DNA from: DASSUW01 sp963811895
GTDB taxonomy: Bacteria > Actinomycetota > Thermoleophilia > Solirubrobacterales > Solirubrobacteraceae
Length of the DNA: 64,000 nt
Direction of reading: 5' to 3'
NCBI GenBank assembly: GCA_963811895.1
Contig: CAWETE010000003.1
Location: 442,573-506,572 of the forward strand
Shown here: piece by piece, positions 1 to 12,300 of the stretch
How positions within the stretch are numbered: the stretch's first letter is position 1
How the letters are laid out: each line of letters begins with the position of its first letter
Translations under genes and position numbers: made by a program
The notes under the pieces: model-generated
Database searches by the model: none
The model's input: only the letters and a program-made list of their open reading frames with translations
What the model was told of the DNA's origin: nothing

Positions 1-580
1 CCGCCGAGCGAGTCGATCCCGCCGAAGGTGGCGATGCCGGTCACCTCGTAGCGATGCTTGGTCCCGAGCGTGGACACGGAGACCGAGTCGCCGACCCGGA
101 AGTTCTCGGCGGCGGCCGTGTCGGCATCGATGGCGACCTGCTGCGGCCCATCCGGCCACTGGCCGGTCTTGAGCTTCAGCGGGCTGAACTGCGGGAGGGA
201 TGCGTCATTGCCGAGCCCGAACTGGGGCGCGCCCTCGGTGCCGATGGCCTTGCCGTCGCGGCCGAAGATCTCGGCGTGGTTGGACTGGTTCGGCGCGATG
301 GTGCCGCCGGCCGTCTCGACCTCGGGCAGCGCCCGCACCTCGGCGAGCAGCGACTCGGGAACCGTCGCGGCGCCGCTCTGGGAGCCCTTGACGATCTCCT
401 TGCCGGCGATCACCGCGTCGGTCTGCGAGTACGACGCCGTGAAGATGCTGTCGAACGCCTTCTGGATCGTGTCGGTGAGTACGAACGTCCCGCTCACCAT
501 CGTGACGCCGATCACGACCGCGAAGGCCGTGAGCAGGGCGCGGACCTTGCGGCCCGCGAGTCCCTTGAGCGCGACAGCGA

Positions 581-584
<4 letters not shown>
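1..584 (-). CDS. ABC transporter permease, FtsX/MacB-like (C-terminus beyond window)
   Basis: Reading from ATG at 584 gives a cytoplasmic start (MIAVALKGLAGRKVRALLTA), one long hydrophobic segment at about residues 15-38, then an extracytoplasmic segment with beta-rich, MacB-like periplasmic core character up to the window edge at about residue 194. The remaining membrane segments are outside the window. The start ATG overlaps the stop of the ATPase gene by four bases (ATGA), so the two are translationally coupled and should form one transporter. The family (MacB/LolC/FtsX type) uses ATP to drive mechanical work across the membrane or to export peptides, lipids or drugs. The substrate cannot be read from the sequence. 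Confidence 0.85.
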
Positions 585-1366
<782 letters not shown>

Positions 1367-1502
1367 GGTCGGTCCTCCCTTGTGGGGGCGGTGAGGCACC
1401 TCGAACGTGGAACGGGCGCGACCCGCTGAGAGCGCCGACCTCGCTGCAGAGACAGGCGCCAACCGACCCTACACCCGCCTGAGCATTGCGGTGCGAAAAC
1501 GC

Positions 1503-1529
1503 GAGAACCCGGCACAGGGCCGGGTTCTC
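1503..1529 (-). terminator. Rho-independent type terminator after pilC
   Basis: Eleven-base perfect inverted repeat (GAGAACCCGGC / GCCGGGTTCTC) with a 5-nt loop, 26 bases past the pilC stop. On the minus strand it is followed after a few bases by TTTT. It marks the end of the pil transcript and separates it from the ABC transporter genes. Confidence 0.8.
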
Positions 1530-1555
1530 TCGGGTCTCGGTGCTGACTCGGGGCG

Positions 1556-2770
1556 CTACTGGATGGCGTCGTAGACCTTGAACATCGGCATGTACATCGC
1601 CACGACGATGAAGCCGACGATGCCGCCGACGAGCACGATCATCACGGGCTCGAGGATGGAGGTCAGGGCCTTGATGGCCGCGGAGACCTCGTCCTCGTAG
1701 AAGTCCGCGACCTTCGAGAGCATGGTGTCGAGGTTGCCCGTCTCCTCGCCGACGGCGATCATCTGGGCGACCATCGGCGGGAAGATCGCGGCGTCCTTGA
1801 GCGGCGCGGCGATCGAGCCGCCGGACTTGACGGACTCGATGACCGACTCCATCGCCTCCTCGAGGACGGCGTTGCCGCCGGTCTGGCCGGTCACCTCGAT
1901 CGCCTGCATGATCGGCACGCCGGCCGAGTACATGGCGGAGAAGGTCCGCGACCAGCGCGCGAGCGCGATCTTCTGGACGGTCTGGCCGATCTTGAAGGGG
2001 ATGCGCAGACGCAGGCGGTCCCACTGCGGGCGGCCCCAGCTGGACGTGCGCCACTTCTTGAAGCCGACGAAGCCGCCGATCATGAGGGCGAGCAGGATGT
2101 ACCACTGCCCGGTGACCATCTTCGACAGGTTCACCGTGAACTTGGTGATCATCGGCAGCTCGCCGCCGAAGTCCTTGAACACGCCCACGAACACAGGGAC
2201 GATGAAGGCGATCATGCCGACCAGGACGCAGAACGCGAAGGTCATGACGACGGTCGGGTAGGCCATCGCGGACTTGACCTGGCGGCGCAGCGAGTCGTCC
2301 TTCTCGAGCTGGTCGGAGATCCGCTCGAGCGACTCCTCGAGGACGCCGCCGGCCTCGCCGGCGCGGACCATCGCGACGTACAGCGGGTTGAAGATCTTCG
2401 GGTGCTTGGCGAGCGCCTCGGAGAAGGAGAGGCCGGACTCGATGTCCTCGCGGACGCCACCGACGGTCTCGCGCAGCAGCTTGTTCTCGATCTGCTCCTC
2501 GAGCACGTAGAACGCGCGCAGGAGCGTCATGCCGGAGGCGATCATGGTCGCCAGCTGGCGCGTCATGATCGTCAGCTCCTGGGCCTTGACCCGCTTGATC
2601 AGCGTGATCTCGGCCTGCAGGCCCGACTTCTTCTCCTTGAGGTCCATGACCGTCAGGCCGCGGGCCTTGAGCTCCTCGGTGACCGCGTCCTTGGTCGCGC
2701 CGACGATCTCGCCGGTCGACGGGATCCCGGAGGCGTCAACCGCCTTGTAGTTGAAGGTCGCGGAGGCCAT
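1556..2770 (-). CDS. pilC: Type IV pilus inner-membrane platform protein PilC (GspF family)
   Basis: A 404-residue protein, the normal length for PilC/GspF. It has two tandem T2SSF helical domains (about residues 70-195 and 275-395), each followed by hydrophobic segments. The last membrane helix (VMIVLVGGIVGFIVVAMYMP) sits close to the C-terminus, as usual. The N-terminus MASATFNYKAVDASG matches the short cytoplasmic lead of the family. ATG 2770 overlaps the pilT stop (TGATG), so the genes are coupled. PilC anchors the assembly and retraction ATPases (PilB and PilT) to the membrane and transmits their motion to pilins. A hairpin terminator follows. No pilin, prepilin peptidase or pilM/N/O genes are in the window. 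Confidence 0.95.
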   Translation of the reverse strand: MASATFNYKAVDASGIPSTGEIVGATKDAVTEELKARGLTVMDLKEKKSGLQAEITLIKRVKAQELTIMTRQLATMIASGMTLLRAFYVLEEQIENKLLRETVGGVREDIESGLSFSEALAKHPKIFNPLYVAMVRAGEAGGVLEESLERISDQLEKDDSLRRQVKSAMAYPTVVMTFAFCVLVGMIAFIVPVFVGVFKDFGGELPMITKFTVNLSKMVTGQWYILLALMIGGFVGFKKWRTSSWGRPQWDRLRLRIPFKIGQTVQKIALARWSRTFSAMYSAGVPIMQAIEVTGQTGGNAVLEEAMESVIESVKSGGSIAAPLKDAAIFPPMVAQMIAVGEETGNLDTMLSKVADFYEDEVSAAIKALTSILEPVMIVLVGGIVGFIVVAMYMPMFKVYDAIQ

Positions 2771-3876
2771 CAGGCGGCCACCGAAGCCGGCGGCGCCGAG
2801 TTGATGGCGCCCGGGGAGTGGACGAGCTTGCGCATCTCGGCCGGCTCCGAGGAGCGGGCCTCGGCGGCGGCCATGGTGATCGACTGCTCGCGGACCAGGC
2901 CGGCCAGCGAGGCGTCCATGGTCTGCATGCCGTGCTGACCTCCGGTCTGGATCAGCGAGTAGATCTGGTGCGTCTTGCCCTCGCGGATCAGGTTGCGGAC
3001 GCCCGGGGTCGGGACGAGCACCTCGGCGGCGACGCAGCGGCCCAGGCCGTCGGCGGTCGGGATCAGCGTCTGGGTGACGACGCCCTGGAGGCCGATCGCG
3101 AGCTGTGCGCGGACCTGGCCCTGCTGGGCGGGCGGGAAGACGTCGATGATTCGGTCGATCGTCTGCGGCGCGTCCTGCGTGTGGAGCGTGGCGAACACGA
3201 GGTGGCCGGTCTCGGCGGCGGTCAGGGCCGTGCCGATCGTCTCCATGTCGCGCATCTCGCCGACGAGGATCACGTCGGGGTCCTGGCGCAGCGCGGCCTT
3301 CAGGGCGAGCGAGAAGGACGGCGCGTCCGAGCCCAGCTCGCGCTGGTTGACGATGCACCGCTTGTGCGAGTGCAGGAACTCGATCGGGTCCTCGATGGTC
3401 ATGATGTGCTCGTCGCGCGTCTCGTTGATCTCGTTGATCAGCGAGGCGAGCGTCGTCGACTTGCCCGAGCCCGTGGGGCCGGTGACGAGCACGATCCCGC
3501 GCGGCTTCTTGCTGAAGGTGCGGACCACCGACGGCAGGCCGAGCTGCTCGAGCGGCACCGTCTCGGTCGGGATCAGGCGGAAGGCGGCGCCGATGGTGCC
3601 GCGCTGGAAGTAGGTGTTGACGCGGTAGCGGCCGACGCCGGGGATCGAGTACGCGAAGTCGAGCTGCCAGTCGGTCTCGAGACGCTGGCGCTGCGAGTTG
3701 TTGAGGATCGCGTAGATGAACTCGCGCGTGTCGGTCGGGGTCAGCGAGGGCACGCCCTCGATCGGAACCAGCGAACCGCGCACGCGGAGCATCGGCGGGG
3801 ACCCGGCGGTGATGTGCAGGTCGGACGCCTTGTTCTTGACGACCGCGAGGAGAAGTTCGGAGTAGTCCAGGCTCAC
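2770..3876 (-). CDS. pilT: Type IV pilus twitching motility/retraction ATPase PilT
   Basis: A 368-residue hexameric secretion ATPase. Visible motifs: Walker A GPTGSGKSTT near residue 130, Asp box around TIEDPIEF, Walker B VILVGEMRD, His box TLHTQDAPQTIDR, and the C-terminal GVRNLIREGK that corresponds to the retraction-specific AIRNLIRE motif, which separates PilT from PilB. The start is GTG at 3876; no strong ribosome site precedes it. A TATAGG element at about 3911-3916 is a possible -10. In the family PilT powers pilus disassembly, giving twitching or DNA uptake. It is separated from pilB by a 299-base hairpin-rich gap and may be transcribed separately with pilC. Confidence 0.95.
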   Translation of the reverse strand: MSLDYSELLLAVVKNKASDLHITAGSPPMLRVRGSLVPIEGVPSLTPTDTREFIYAILNNSQRQRLETDWQLDFAYSIPGVGRYRVNTYFQRGTIGAAFRLIPTETVPLEQLGLPSVVRTFSKKPRGIVLVTGPTGSGKSTTLASLINEINETRDEHIMTIEDPIEFLHSHKRCIVNQRELGSDAPSFSLALKAALRQDPDVILVGEMRDMETIGTALTAAETGHLVFATLHTQDAPQTIDRIIDVFPPAQQGQVRAQLAIGLQGVVTQTLIPTADGLGRCVAAEVLVPTPGVRNLIREGKTHQIYSLIQTGGQHGMQTMDASLAGLVREQSITMAAAEARSSEPAEMRKLVHSPGAINSAPPASVAA

Positions 3877-3936
3877 GAGGCTTTACATCGGCACCGCGAG
3901 CCCGCTCCTATAGGGGTCCGGACCCCACCACGACCA

Positions 3937-3955
3937 AGGGGGGTCTGACCCCCCT
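3937..3955. repeat. Palindromic hairpin element, copy 1 (GGGGGGT-CTG-ACCCCCC)
   Basis: Eight-base perfect stem with a 3-nt CTG loop. It is the same core as the copy at 4047-4067. It may act as a REP-like element or as a transcription attenuator between pilB and pilT; there is no T-run. Confidence 0.7.
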
Positions 3956-4046
3956 CGAGTGCGAACGCGCCAAGCGCGATCAGACCCCTGAGCCCGTAAA
4001 GCACGGGGTGGCGCCAAAACCCGGCGCGCCGCGCCTCAGAGACACT

Positions 4047-4067
4047 AAGGGGGGTCTGACCCCCCTT
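4047..4067. repeat. Palindromic hairpin element, copy 2 (AAGGGGGGT-CTG-ACCCCCCTT)
   Basis: Nine-base perfect stem and the same CTG loop as copy 1, about 110 bases away. The pair is probably a dispersed palindromic repeat. It lies downstream of pilB on that gene's strand and could stabilise or terminate the alaS-to-pilB message. Confidence 0.7.
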
Positions 4068-4175
4068 GGGGTTCCGGGGGTCAGCAGGAGTAGCCGCCGC
4101 CCAGGCTGAGGGCCAGGAGGACAGCCCACGCTCCCAGCGCGAGGACGCCGAGCGCCGGCTCGCGCAGGGCCGACC

Positions 4176-5971
<1,796 letters not shown>

Positions 5972-5975
<4 letters not shown>

Positions 5976-6772
5976 GTGATGGCGATGGTCGTGGCGGCCG
6001 CGCGCATCGCCTCGCGCGGCGCCTCAAGGCCGGTCCAGCGCTCGAACGACGCTGCGCCTTGTGCGACCAGGACCTCCAGACCGTCGATCACGCGTGCCCC
6101 TCGTGTTCTCGCCGCTTCGAGGAATTGCGTGCCTCCGGCCCGGTAGACCAAGTCCACAACCAGGCTTCCGGCACTCAGTTCATCGGCCTCGATCGGAAGC
6201 GCCTTGAACGGGTCCTCCCCGGATTCGAGCCCCACCGAGGTGCAGTTGACGACGATGTCCGCGCGCCTGCAGACCTCCACCGCCCGCACGCCGAGCTGGG
6301 CGGCCAGCTCGCGCGCTCGGTCCGGCGAGCGGTTCCAGACCGAAACCTGCGCTCCGGCGGTGCGCAGCGCCCAGGCCGCGGCACGCCCCGCGCCGCCCGC
6401 CCCCAGCACCAGCGCCGACCGGCCGTCCACGCGCTCGCCGATCGCCGCGATCAGCCCCGGGGCGTCGGTGTTGTCGGCCTGGATGCGGCCGTCCTCGAAG
6501 GTCAGCGTGTTCGCCGCGCCGATCGCCTGCGCGGCCACCGTCATCTGGTCGGCGAGCGCCAGCGCGGCGTGCTTGTGCGGGATCGTCACGTTGACGCCGC
6601 GGAACCCGGCCGCCGGCAGCGCACGCACGGCCTCCTCGAACAGCTCCGGCGGGAGCGGCAGCCGCAGGTAGCGCCAGTCGTCCAGCCCGACGGCCGCGAG
6701 CGCCGCGTTCTGCATCTGCGGCGAGCGCGAGTGCGCCACGGGCCAGCCGCAGACGCCGAGATAGGTCGTCAA
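5972..6772 (-). CDS. aroE: Shikimate dehydrogenase AroE
   Basis: A 266-residue NADP-dependent shikimate dehydrogenase that reduces 3-dehydroshikimate to shikimate in aromatic amino acid synthesis. Substrate-binding residues are in GWPVAHSRSPQMQN (SRSP). The catalytic lysine is in NVTIPHKHAA, the conserved Asp in DNTDAPG, and the nucleotide site is GAGGAGRAAAW. The start is TTG at 6772, overlapping the mltG stop as TTGA; no nearer ATG or GTG keeps the conserved N-terminal strand. It overlaps pilB by four bases. The length is normal for AroE. Confidence 0.95.
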
Positions 6773-8112
6773 CAGTTGACGGGCGACTTGCCGCCCAGCT
6801 CCTCGCGCTTGGCGTCATAGGCCGCGACGTCGCGCGCGAACTGGTCGTTGTTCGATGAGAAGGCGTGCGCCCCCTCGGCGCACGGCTTGATCACGTAGAA
6901 GATGTAGTCCTCGCGCGCCGGATTGGCGGCGGCCTCGAGCGACTTGCGGCCCGGATTGCCGATCGGCGTCGGCGGCAGGCCGCCCACCTTGCGCGTGTTG
7001 TAGGGCGTGACGTCCTCGAGCTCCGACACCTTCAGCGGACGGTCCCAGTTGCGCTTCTCGTAGCGGATCGTGGCATCGATCCCCAGCGGCTCCCCCATGG
7101 CCAGCCGGTTGTAGATCACCGCCGCCACCAGCGGGCGCTCCTTGTCGATCTGCACCTCGCGCTCGATCAGCGAGGCGATGGTCAGCACGTCGTAGCGGGT
7201 CAGGTTCTTGCGCTTGGCGTAGCGCAGGTCGAGGGCCTCGAAGTTGTCCTTGAACGCGGCGAGCTGCTTGCTCACCAGGTCGCGCGCCGGGCTGCCGTCG
7301 ACCAGCGTGTAGGTGGCCGGGAACATGAAGCCCTCGGCGGTGTCCGTCCCCCGCGGCGCGCCGAGCCTGCGGATCCGGCGCAGCACGCGGCGCTCGCTCG
7401 CGGCCTTCCGGTAGCTGCCCTTCAGCGGCCCCTTGTCGACCACCGGCGCCGCCTCCCGGATCGACAGCCCCTCAGGCACGGTGACGTTGACCGTCGGCAC
7501 GACCTTGACCTTCGGGCCCTTCTCCAGAGCCGCGATGGCGTCGCCGTAGCTCATGTCCTGCGTCAGCGTGTACTCGCCCGGGCGCAGCTTGCCGCGACGG
7601 CCGGTCAGCGTGGCGTTGAGCTCGAAGAACCCGCCGCTGGCGACGACGCCCTTCTCGGCCAGCAGGTCGCCGATCGTGCCCGCGTCGGTGTTCTCGGGGA
7701 TCGAGACCTGCACGGGCTCCCCGGAGCCGTCGCCGTGGAAGGGCTGGAAGACGGCGTTGATCATGTAGAGGGCGAAGCCGATGGCCAGCAGCGCGACGAC
7801 GGCGAGGATGCGGCGGCCCCACGAGCCTCCGCCGCGCGGGCGCGGCGAAGGCCGACGGCGGATCGGCCGGCGTGACGACGGCACGCGGCGCGGGGGTGGC
7901 GGACGATCCTGGACGACGGTCACGGTGGGGGCGGGCTCCTCCCACTCGAGATCGTAGGTCTCGTCGCGGCGTTCCGGCGCCGGAGGCGCCGTTTCCTGGA
8001 ACGTCTCCGCGGGCGGGGGCGGTTGCGCCCGTCGCGCCGCGCGCTCGGCGGCGGCGCGGGCGCGCTCCTCGGCGGAGCGCTCCCCGTCTTCTCCCTTGCG
8101 GCCGAGGGCCAT
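6769..8112 (-). CDS. mltG: Endolytic murein transglycosylase MltG (YceG-like)
   Basis: A 447-residue membrane-anchored lytic transglycosylase that cleaves nascent glycan strands and so sets their length. Residues 1-100 are a cytoplasmic tail rich in Arg, Pro and Glu, longer than in E. coli MltG. One membrane helix follows (RILAVVALLAIGFALYMINA), then a LysM-like region and the YceG catalytic domain. The family catalytic glutamate is in IASLIEREVQ, and the substrate loop GLPPTPIGNPG is intact. ATG 8112 overlaps the preceding stop (TGATG). It follows ruvX and alaS and precedes aroE, as in other actinobacteria. Confidence 0.95.
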   Translation of the reverse strand: MALGRKGEDGERSAEERARAAAERAARRAQPPPPAETFQETAPPAPERRDETYDLEWEEPAPTVTVVQDRPPPPRRVPSSRRPIRRRPSPRPRGGGSWGRRILAVVALLAIGFALYMINAVFQPFHGDGSGEPVQVSIPENTDAGTIGDLLAEKGVVASGGFFELNATLTGRRGKLRPGEYTLTQDMSYGDAIAALEKGPKVKVVPTVNVTVPEGLSIREAAPVVDKGPLKGSYRKAASERRVLRRIRRLGAPRGTDTAEGFMFPATYTLVDGSPARDLVSKQLAAFKDNFEALDLRYAKRKNLTRYDVLTIASLIEREVQIDKERPLVAAVIYNRLAMGEPLGIDATIRYEKRNWDRPLKVSELEDVTPYNTRKVGGLPPTPIGNPGRKSLEAAANPAREDYIFYVIKPCAEGAHAFSSNNDQFARDVAAYDAKREELGGKSPVNC

Positions 8113-11100
8113 CAGGAGGTGTGCCGATCCTCCGCTTCCAGCAGCAGGTGGAGCGGCAGGCCGTCCTCACCGGGGACGACCTTGAGGGTCCCGACGACGG
8201 GGACCATCAGGCCCTGGCCATGCATGTAGGTGCTCTGTACGTCCACTGAATCGATCTCCCCCGATGCAAGCTGGCGCAGCTGCTCCTGCTGCTGCTGATA
8301 CCCGGCGCGGTCGTGCGGCGACGGCCAATAGGCCTTCGCGAACGCGTTCTCCTGGTACCCCACCAGTCTTGCAAACGCGGGGTTCAGCTCGCGGAACCGG
8401 CCGTCGAGACCGAGGATAGCCATCGGGTTGCCGGCATCGTCGAATCCGTGGCGCGGCGGGCGGGCGGTGATCTCCGACTTGCGCTTGAGGTCCTGGGCGG
8501 GCGACTGCCCACGGCGCAGGCCGCTGCGCTGCGCCGACGCGGGCACGCCCTCGCCCCGGGCGGCGGCCAGCAGCTGCTGGAAGACCTCGGTGACGCCGGA
8601 GTTGCCGTCGGCGGCGCTCTGCTGGGCCGCGCGCTTGGCCTGCTCGGCCTCGCGGCGCGCGATCACGGCGGCCTGGCCGGCGGAGGTGAGGCCCGCCTTG
8701 ACGTCCTCGAGCTGCTTGAGCGCGAAGGTGAGCTCGGCCTGCATCGCCTCGACCTTGCGGTCGCCGGCCTCGGCGGCCGAGCGGGCGGCGGCGGCGTCCT
8801 CGCGCAGGCCGCGCAGGCCCTCGAGGTCCGTGCGCAGCGTGTCGATCCCCTCGCGCGCCTCTTCGGCGATGCGGCGGACGGCGGTCAGCTCGGCGCGCAG
8901 CTCGGAGCCCTGGGCCTCGATCGCGGCGCTCGCGGTCTGGCCGGACTCGACGACGTCCTTGCCGAGCCGCTCGACGCGCTCGCCGATCGCCTCCAGCCGC
9001 TCGCGGCCGGTGGTCATCTCGCTGCGCAGGGCCTGGGCCTTGGCGTCGAGGTCGGTCAGCTTCTCGGTGGCCTTCTTGGCCGTCGCCGCATCGGTCTTGG
9101 CGGCCTCGGCGGAGTCGGCGGCGCGCTTGATGTCGCCGGCCAGCGCGGTGTGGCGCTCGTCGGCGGCGGTCAGCTCGCGGCGCAGGGCGACGGCCTCGTC
9201 GCGCGCGGCGGCGGCGTCGTCGCGGGCGGCGGCGGCGGCCTCGCCGGCGGTGGCGGCCTGCTCGCGGGCGCCGAGCGCCTCGTGGCCTGCATGCTCGACC
9301 TGGGAGCGGGCGACCTCGACCTCGGCGCCGAGACGGGAAAGGGCGGCGCGCAGCTCCTCGACCTCGGGACGGCCGCCGGTCGCGGCCTCCTGGGCGGAGC
9401 GGGCGACGGTGGAGACCTCGTCGAGCCGGTCGCGCAGGGCGCGGACGTCGGTGAGCACCCCGCCGGCGCCGCGGTCGACCGCGTCCAGGCGCTCCTGGAG
9501 CTCCTCGACGACGGAGGTGTTGTCGCGGCCGGCCTTGGCGGCCTCGGCGGCGAGCGCCTCGGCGCGGGCGGCGACGGCCGCAGCCTCGTCGACGCGCGGG
9601 TCGCCCTCGGCGGCGCGCAGCTGCTCGACGGCGGCGGCGAGCTCCTCGACGCGCGGGTCGGCCTGTCGCGCGGCCTCGACGGCGGCAGCAAGTTCTTCGA
9701 TGCGCGGATCGGGACCGGCGGAGCGCAGGGCCTCGACGGCGGCGGCGAGCTCCTCGACGCGGGGGTCCGGGCCAGCGGAGTGCAGGGCCTCGACGGCGGC
9801 GAAGAGCTCGTCGACGCGGCGGTCGGCGGCGAGCTCGTCGAGCCTGTGCGCGATCGCCTCGTTGGCGTCGAGCCACCTCGCCGACGCGCGCCAGAGCGTC
9901 CTCGCGGACGGTCTCGGTGGCGCTCGCGAGCGTCTCGAGCCGGCCGTTCAGGGTGCGCTCGGTCTCGGCCAGCTCGTCGATGCGGCGGGTGGTCGCCTCG
10001 CCGGCGGCCGACAGCTCGGCCAGGCGCATGCGCAGCGCCTGCTCGGCGCTGCGGAGCGCGTCGACCTCGCCGCCGAGCTCGACGGCCTGGGCGGCCGGGA
10101 TCGCCGGGTCGCTCTCGCGCTCCTCGAGCGAGCGGCGCAGCTCCTCGACCTGGGCGACGGTGCGCTCGCCGGCGGCGCGGAACTCGTCGCGCTCGCGGCG
10201 GGCCTCGTCGAGCCAGCTGCGAACGTGCTCCTGCTGGGTGCGGAGGGCCTCGAGGCGCTCGAGCGCGCCCGCGTGGTCGCGGCGGAGGGTCTCCACCTCG
10301 CCGGCGGCGACGCGCAGCGCGGCGACCTCCTCGCGGACGGCGGTCAGCTCGGTTGCGCTGTGGCGCAGGGTCGCGAGCTCGGCGCGGAGCGCGTCGAGGT
10401 CGTCGGCGGACTGAAGGGCGTCGAGGCGGTCCTCGAGGGTGGCGAGGCCGGCGGTGGCGGTCTGGAGGGCGTCGAGGCGAGCCTGGAGGGCCGGGATGGC
10501 CGCGACCTGCTGGTGCAGCGGCTCGAGGTCCGGCAGCCCGCCGCGCAGCGACTCGACCTGGCCGCGCAGGGCGTTCAGGTCGGCGGCGCCGGCGCGGAGC
10601 GTCTCGAGCTCGGCGCGAAGGGTGTCGAGCTCGGCGGTGCCGGTGCGCAGCGGCGCGAGCTCCTGGCGCAGGGCGTCGACGTCGGCGGCGGTCGCGCGCA
10701 GCGGCTCGATCTCCTGGCGGAGCGTCTGGACCTCGGCGGCGCTCGCGCGCAGCGGCGCGAGAAGGGCCTCGACGTCGGCGGCGCTGGCAAGCCCGTCGCG
10801 CAGGCCGTCGATGCGGGCGCGCGTGGCCTCGAACTCGCGGGCGAGGTCGTCGAGCCGGCGGCGGTCGTCGCCCGCCTCGGCGTGCTCGACGGTGACGGTG
10901 GTGAGCTGCTCGCGCAGGGCGTCGGCCTCGCGCTGGACGTGCTCGACGCGCTGCAGCGCGGCGGCGAGCTCGGCGCGGGCGGCCTCGGCCTCCCGGGCGC
11001 GGTCGCGCTCGAGGCGGTCGAGGGTGGAGGCGAGCTCGGTGCGGGCGGCCTGGGCGGCCTCCTCGTGCTCGGCGCGGACCTGCTCGAGCTGGGCGGTGAG

Positions 11101-12300
11101 GGCGCTCTCGTCGGCGCCGGTGCCGATCTGGGCGAGGCGGGCCTCGACCTCGGCGCTGCGGCGCGCGGACTCCTGGACGGCCTCCTCGGCGCGGCGCTGG
11201 GCCTCGGCGACGGCGGTGGCCAGGCGGGCGTCGGCGGCGGCCGACGACTCGGCGCGCTGGCGCTCCAGGCGGTCGAGGCGGGCGGCCAGCTCGGCGCGCG
11301 CGGCCTCGGCCACGTCGAGCGCGCGGCCACGGTCGTGATTGTCCTGCTCGGCGTCGAGCTTGGCGCGCTCGAGCCGCTCGAGGCGGGCGAGCAGCTCGCG
11401 GTCGTCGCTGCTGCCGCCGGCGGCGGCCAGACGCTGGACCTCGGCGCGCAGGGCGGCGGCCTCGCGCTCGGCGGCCTCGGCGCGGCGCTCGGCGGCCTGG
11501 CGGGCCTCCTCGAGCTGGCCGGGAAGACCGAGCGCGACGCGCTCGAGCTCGTCGATGCGCTCCATCGCCGACAGCAGGCGCGCCACCACGGCGGCCGCGT
11601 CGTCGAGGTCGGCGACCGAGTTGCCCTGGATGCCCGGATCAAGGTTGGTGAGGCGCTCCTCGACCTCGGCGTCGGCCTCGGCGCGGACGGCCTCGCGGCG
11701 GGCCAGCTCGGCCTCGACCCACGGGGTCGCCTTCAGCGGGCGGAAGACGACGAGCGTGCCGGCCGTGCGCCAGCCCTCCCAAGGCTGCGGCTCGGTCTCG
11801 AGCGCCTGGCGCATCGCGCGCACCACGACGGGGTGCTGGGCGCGCATGCGCTGGAGCATCAGGTTGACGGGGAGCTCGAAGCCGAGATCCTCGAGGAAGA
11901 GCGAGAAGTCGAAGCCCTCGTCGAGCTTGACGGGGACGAAGACGGCCTCCATCTGGAAGTCGTCGCCCTCGGCCATGATGGCGGTGACCTCGACGCGGCC
12001 GGGCGCGCTGGGCGCCTCGCCGGCCTCCAGGAAGCGGCGCCACGTCTCGGCGGCGGCCGGCACCGGGGCCTTGATCAGCGTCTGGAAGAAGGACTGGCCG
12101 AGCACCTCGGCGGCGGGACGGCCGAACAGCAGCTCCGCCGGCTCGGACCACTTCGAGACCGAGCCCTGGCCGTCGGTCAGGACGAAGTAGCCGCCGATGA
12201 TCTGGCGCAGGACGTCGTCCAGCGCGTCGGCTGGGCCGCCGGCCGGATCATCGAGGCCCGCGGGGATCGCGGGCGTGGTGCTCTTGATCGAGGACTCCAC
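8112..12300 (-). CDS. Giant PAS / coiled-coil / PAS protein (frameshifted near 9870)
   Basis: Not a recognised named family. The N-terminal 100 residues form a PAS-like domain (GYFVLTDGQGSVSKWSEPAE). It is followed by roughly 1,000 residues of Ala/Glu/Arg/Leu-rich coiled coil and a C-terminal PAS/PAC-like domain (NPMAILGLDGRFRELNPAFA) ending at 8112. Two internal repeat families are visible: about 17-residue LRxEL/LRA units near 10,560-10,760 and about 19-residue VEELAAAVEALR units near 9,600-9,820. There is no kinase, cyclase or DNA-binding output. The gene reads from GTG 12300 (AGAGGAG upstream) in one frame to about 9870, then continues in another. Removing one G in the GG of GAGGTGGCTC restores a single protein of about 1,395 residues. 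The gene length is 3n+1. It could be a cytoskeletal or polar scaffold with sensory ends (inference). Confidence 0.75.

Larger units (their letters stand above)
3877..4175. other. pilB-pilT intergenic region with palindromes
   Basis: About 300 bases without a convincing gene. It holds a perfect 14-base palindrome (GGGGTCC/GGACCCC, 3913-3926) and two copies of a G-run/C-run hairpin (listed separately). A 30-codon minus-strand frame just after pilB (about 4170 down to 4081) has a hydrophobic core (ALGVLALGAWAVLLALSL) but would need a CTG start, so I do not call it a gene. Confidence 0.6.

Noticed and set aside
4081..4175. A 30-codon hydrophobic frame after pilB
   Set aside because: Needs a CTG start, has no ribosome site and overlaps a hairpin region; not enough support for a gene.
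8600..11600. Repetitive DNA resembling a repeat array
   Set aside because: Repeats are coding, variable in unit and in frame with coiled coil; no equal repeats with unique spacers, so not CRISPR.
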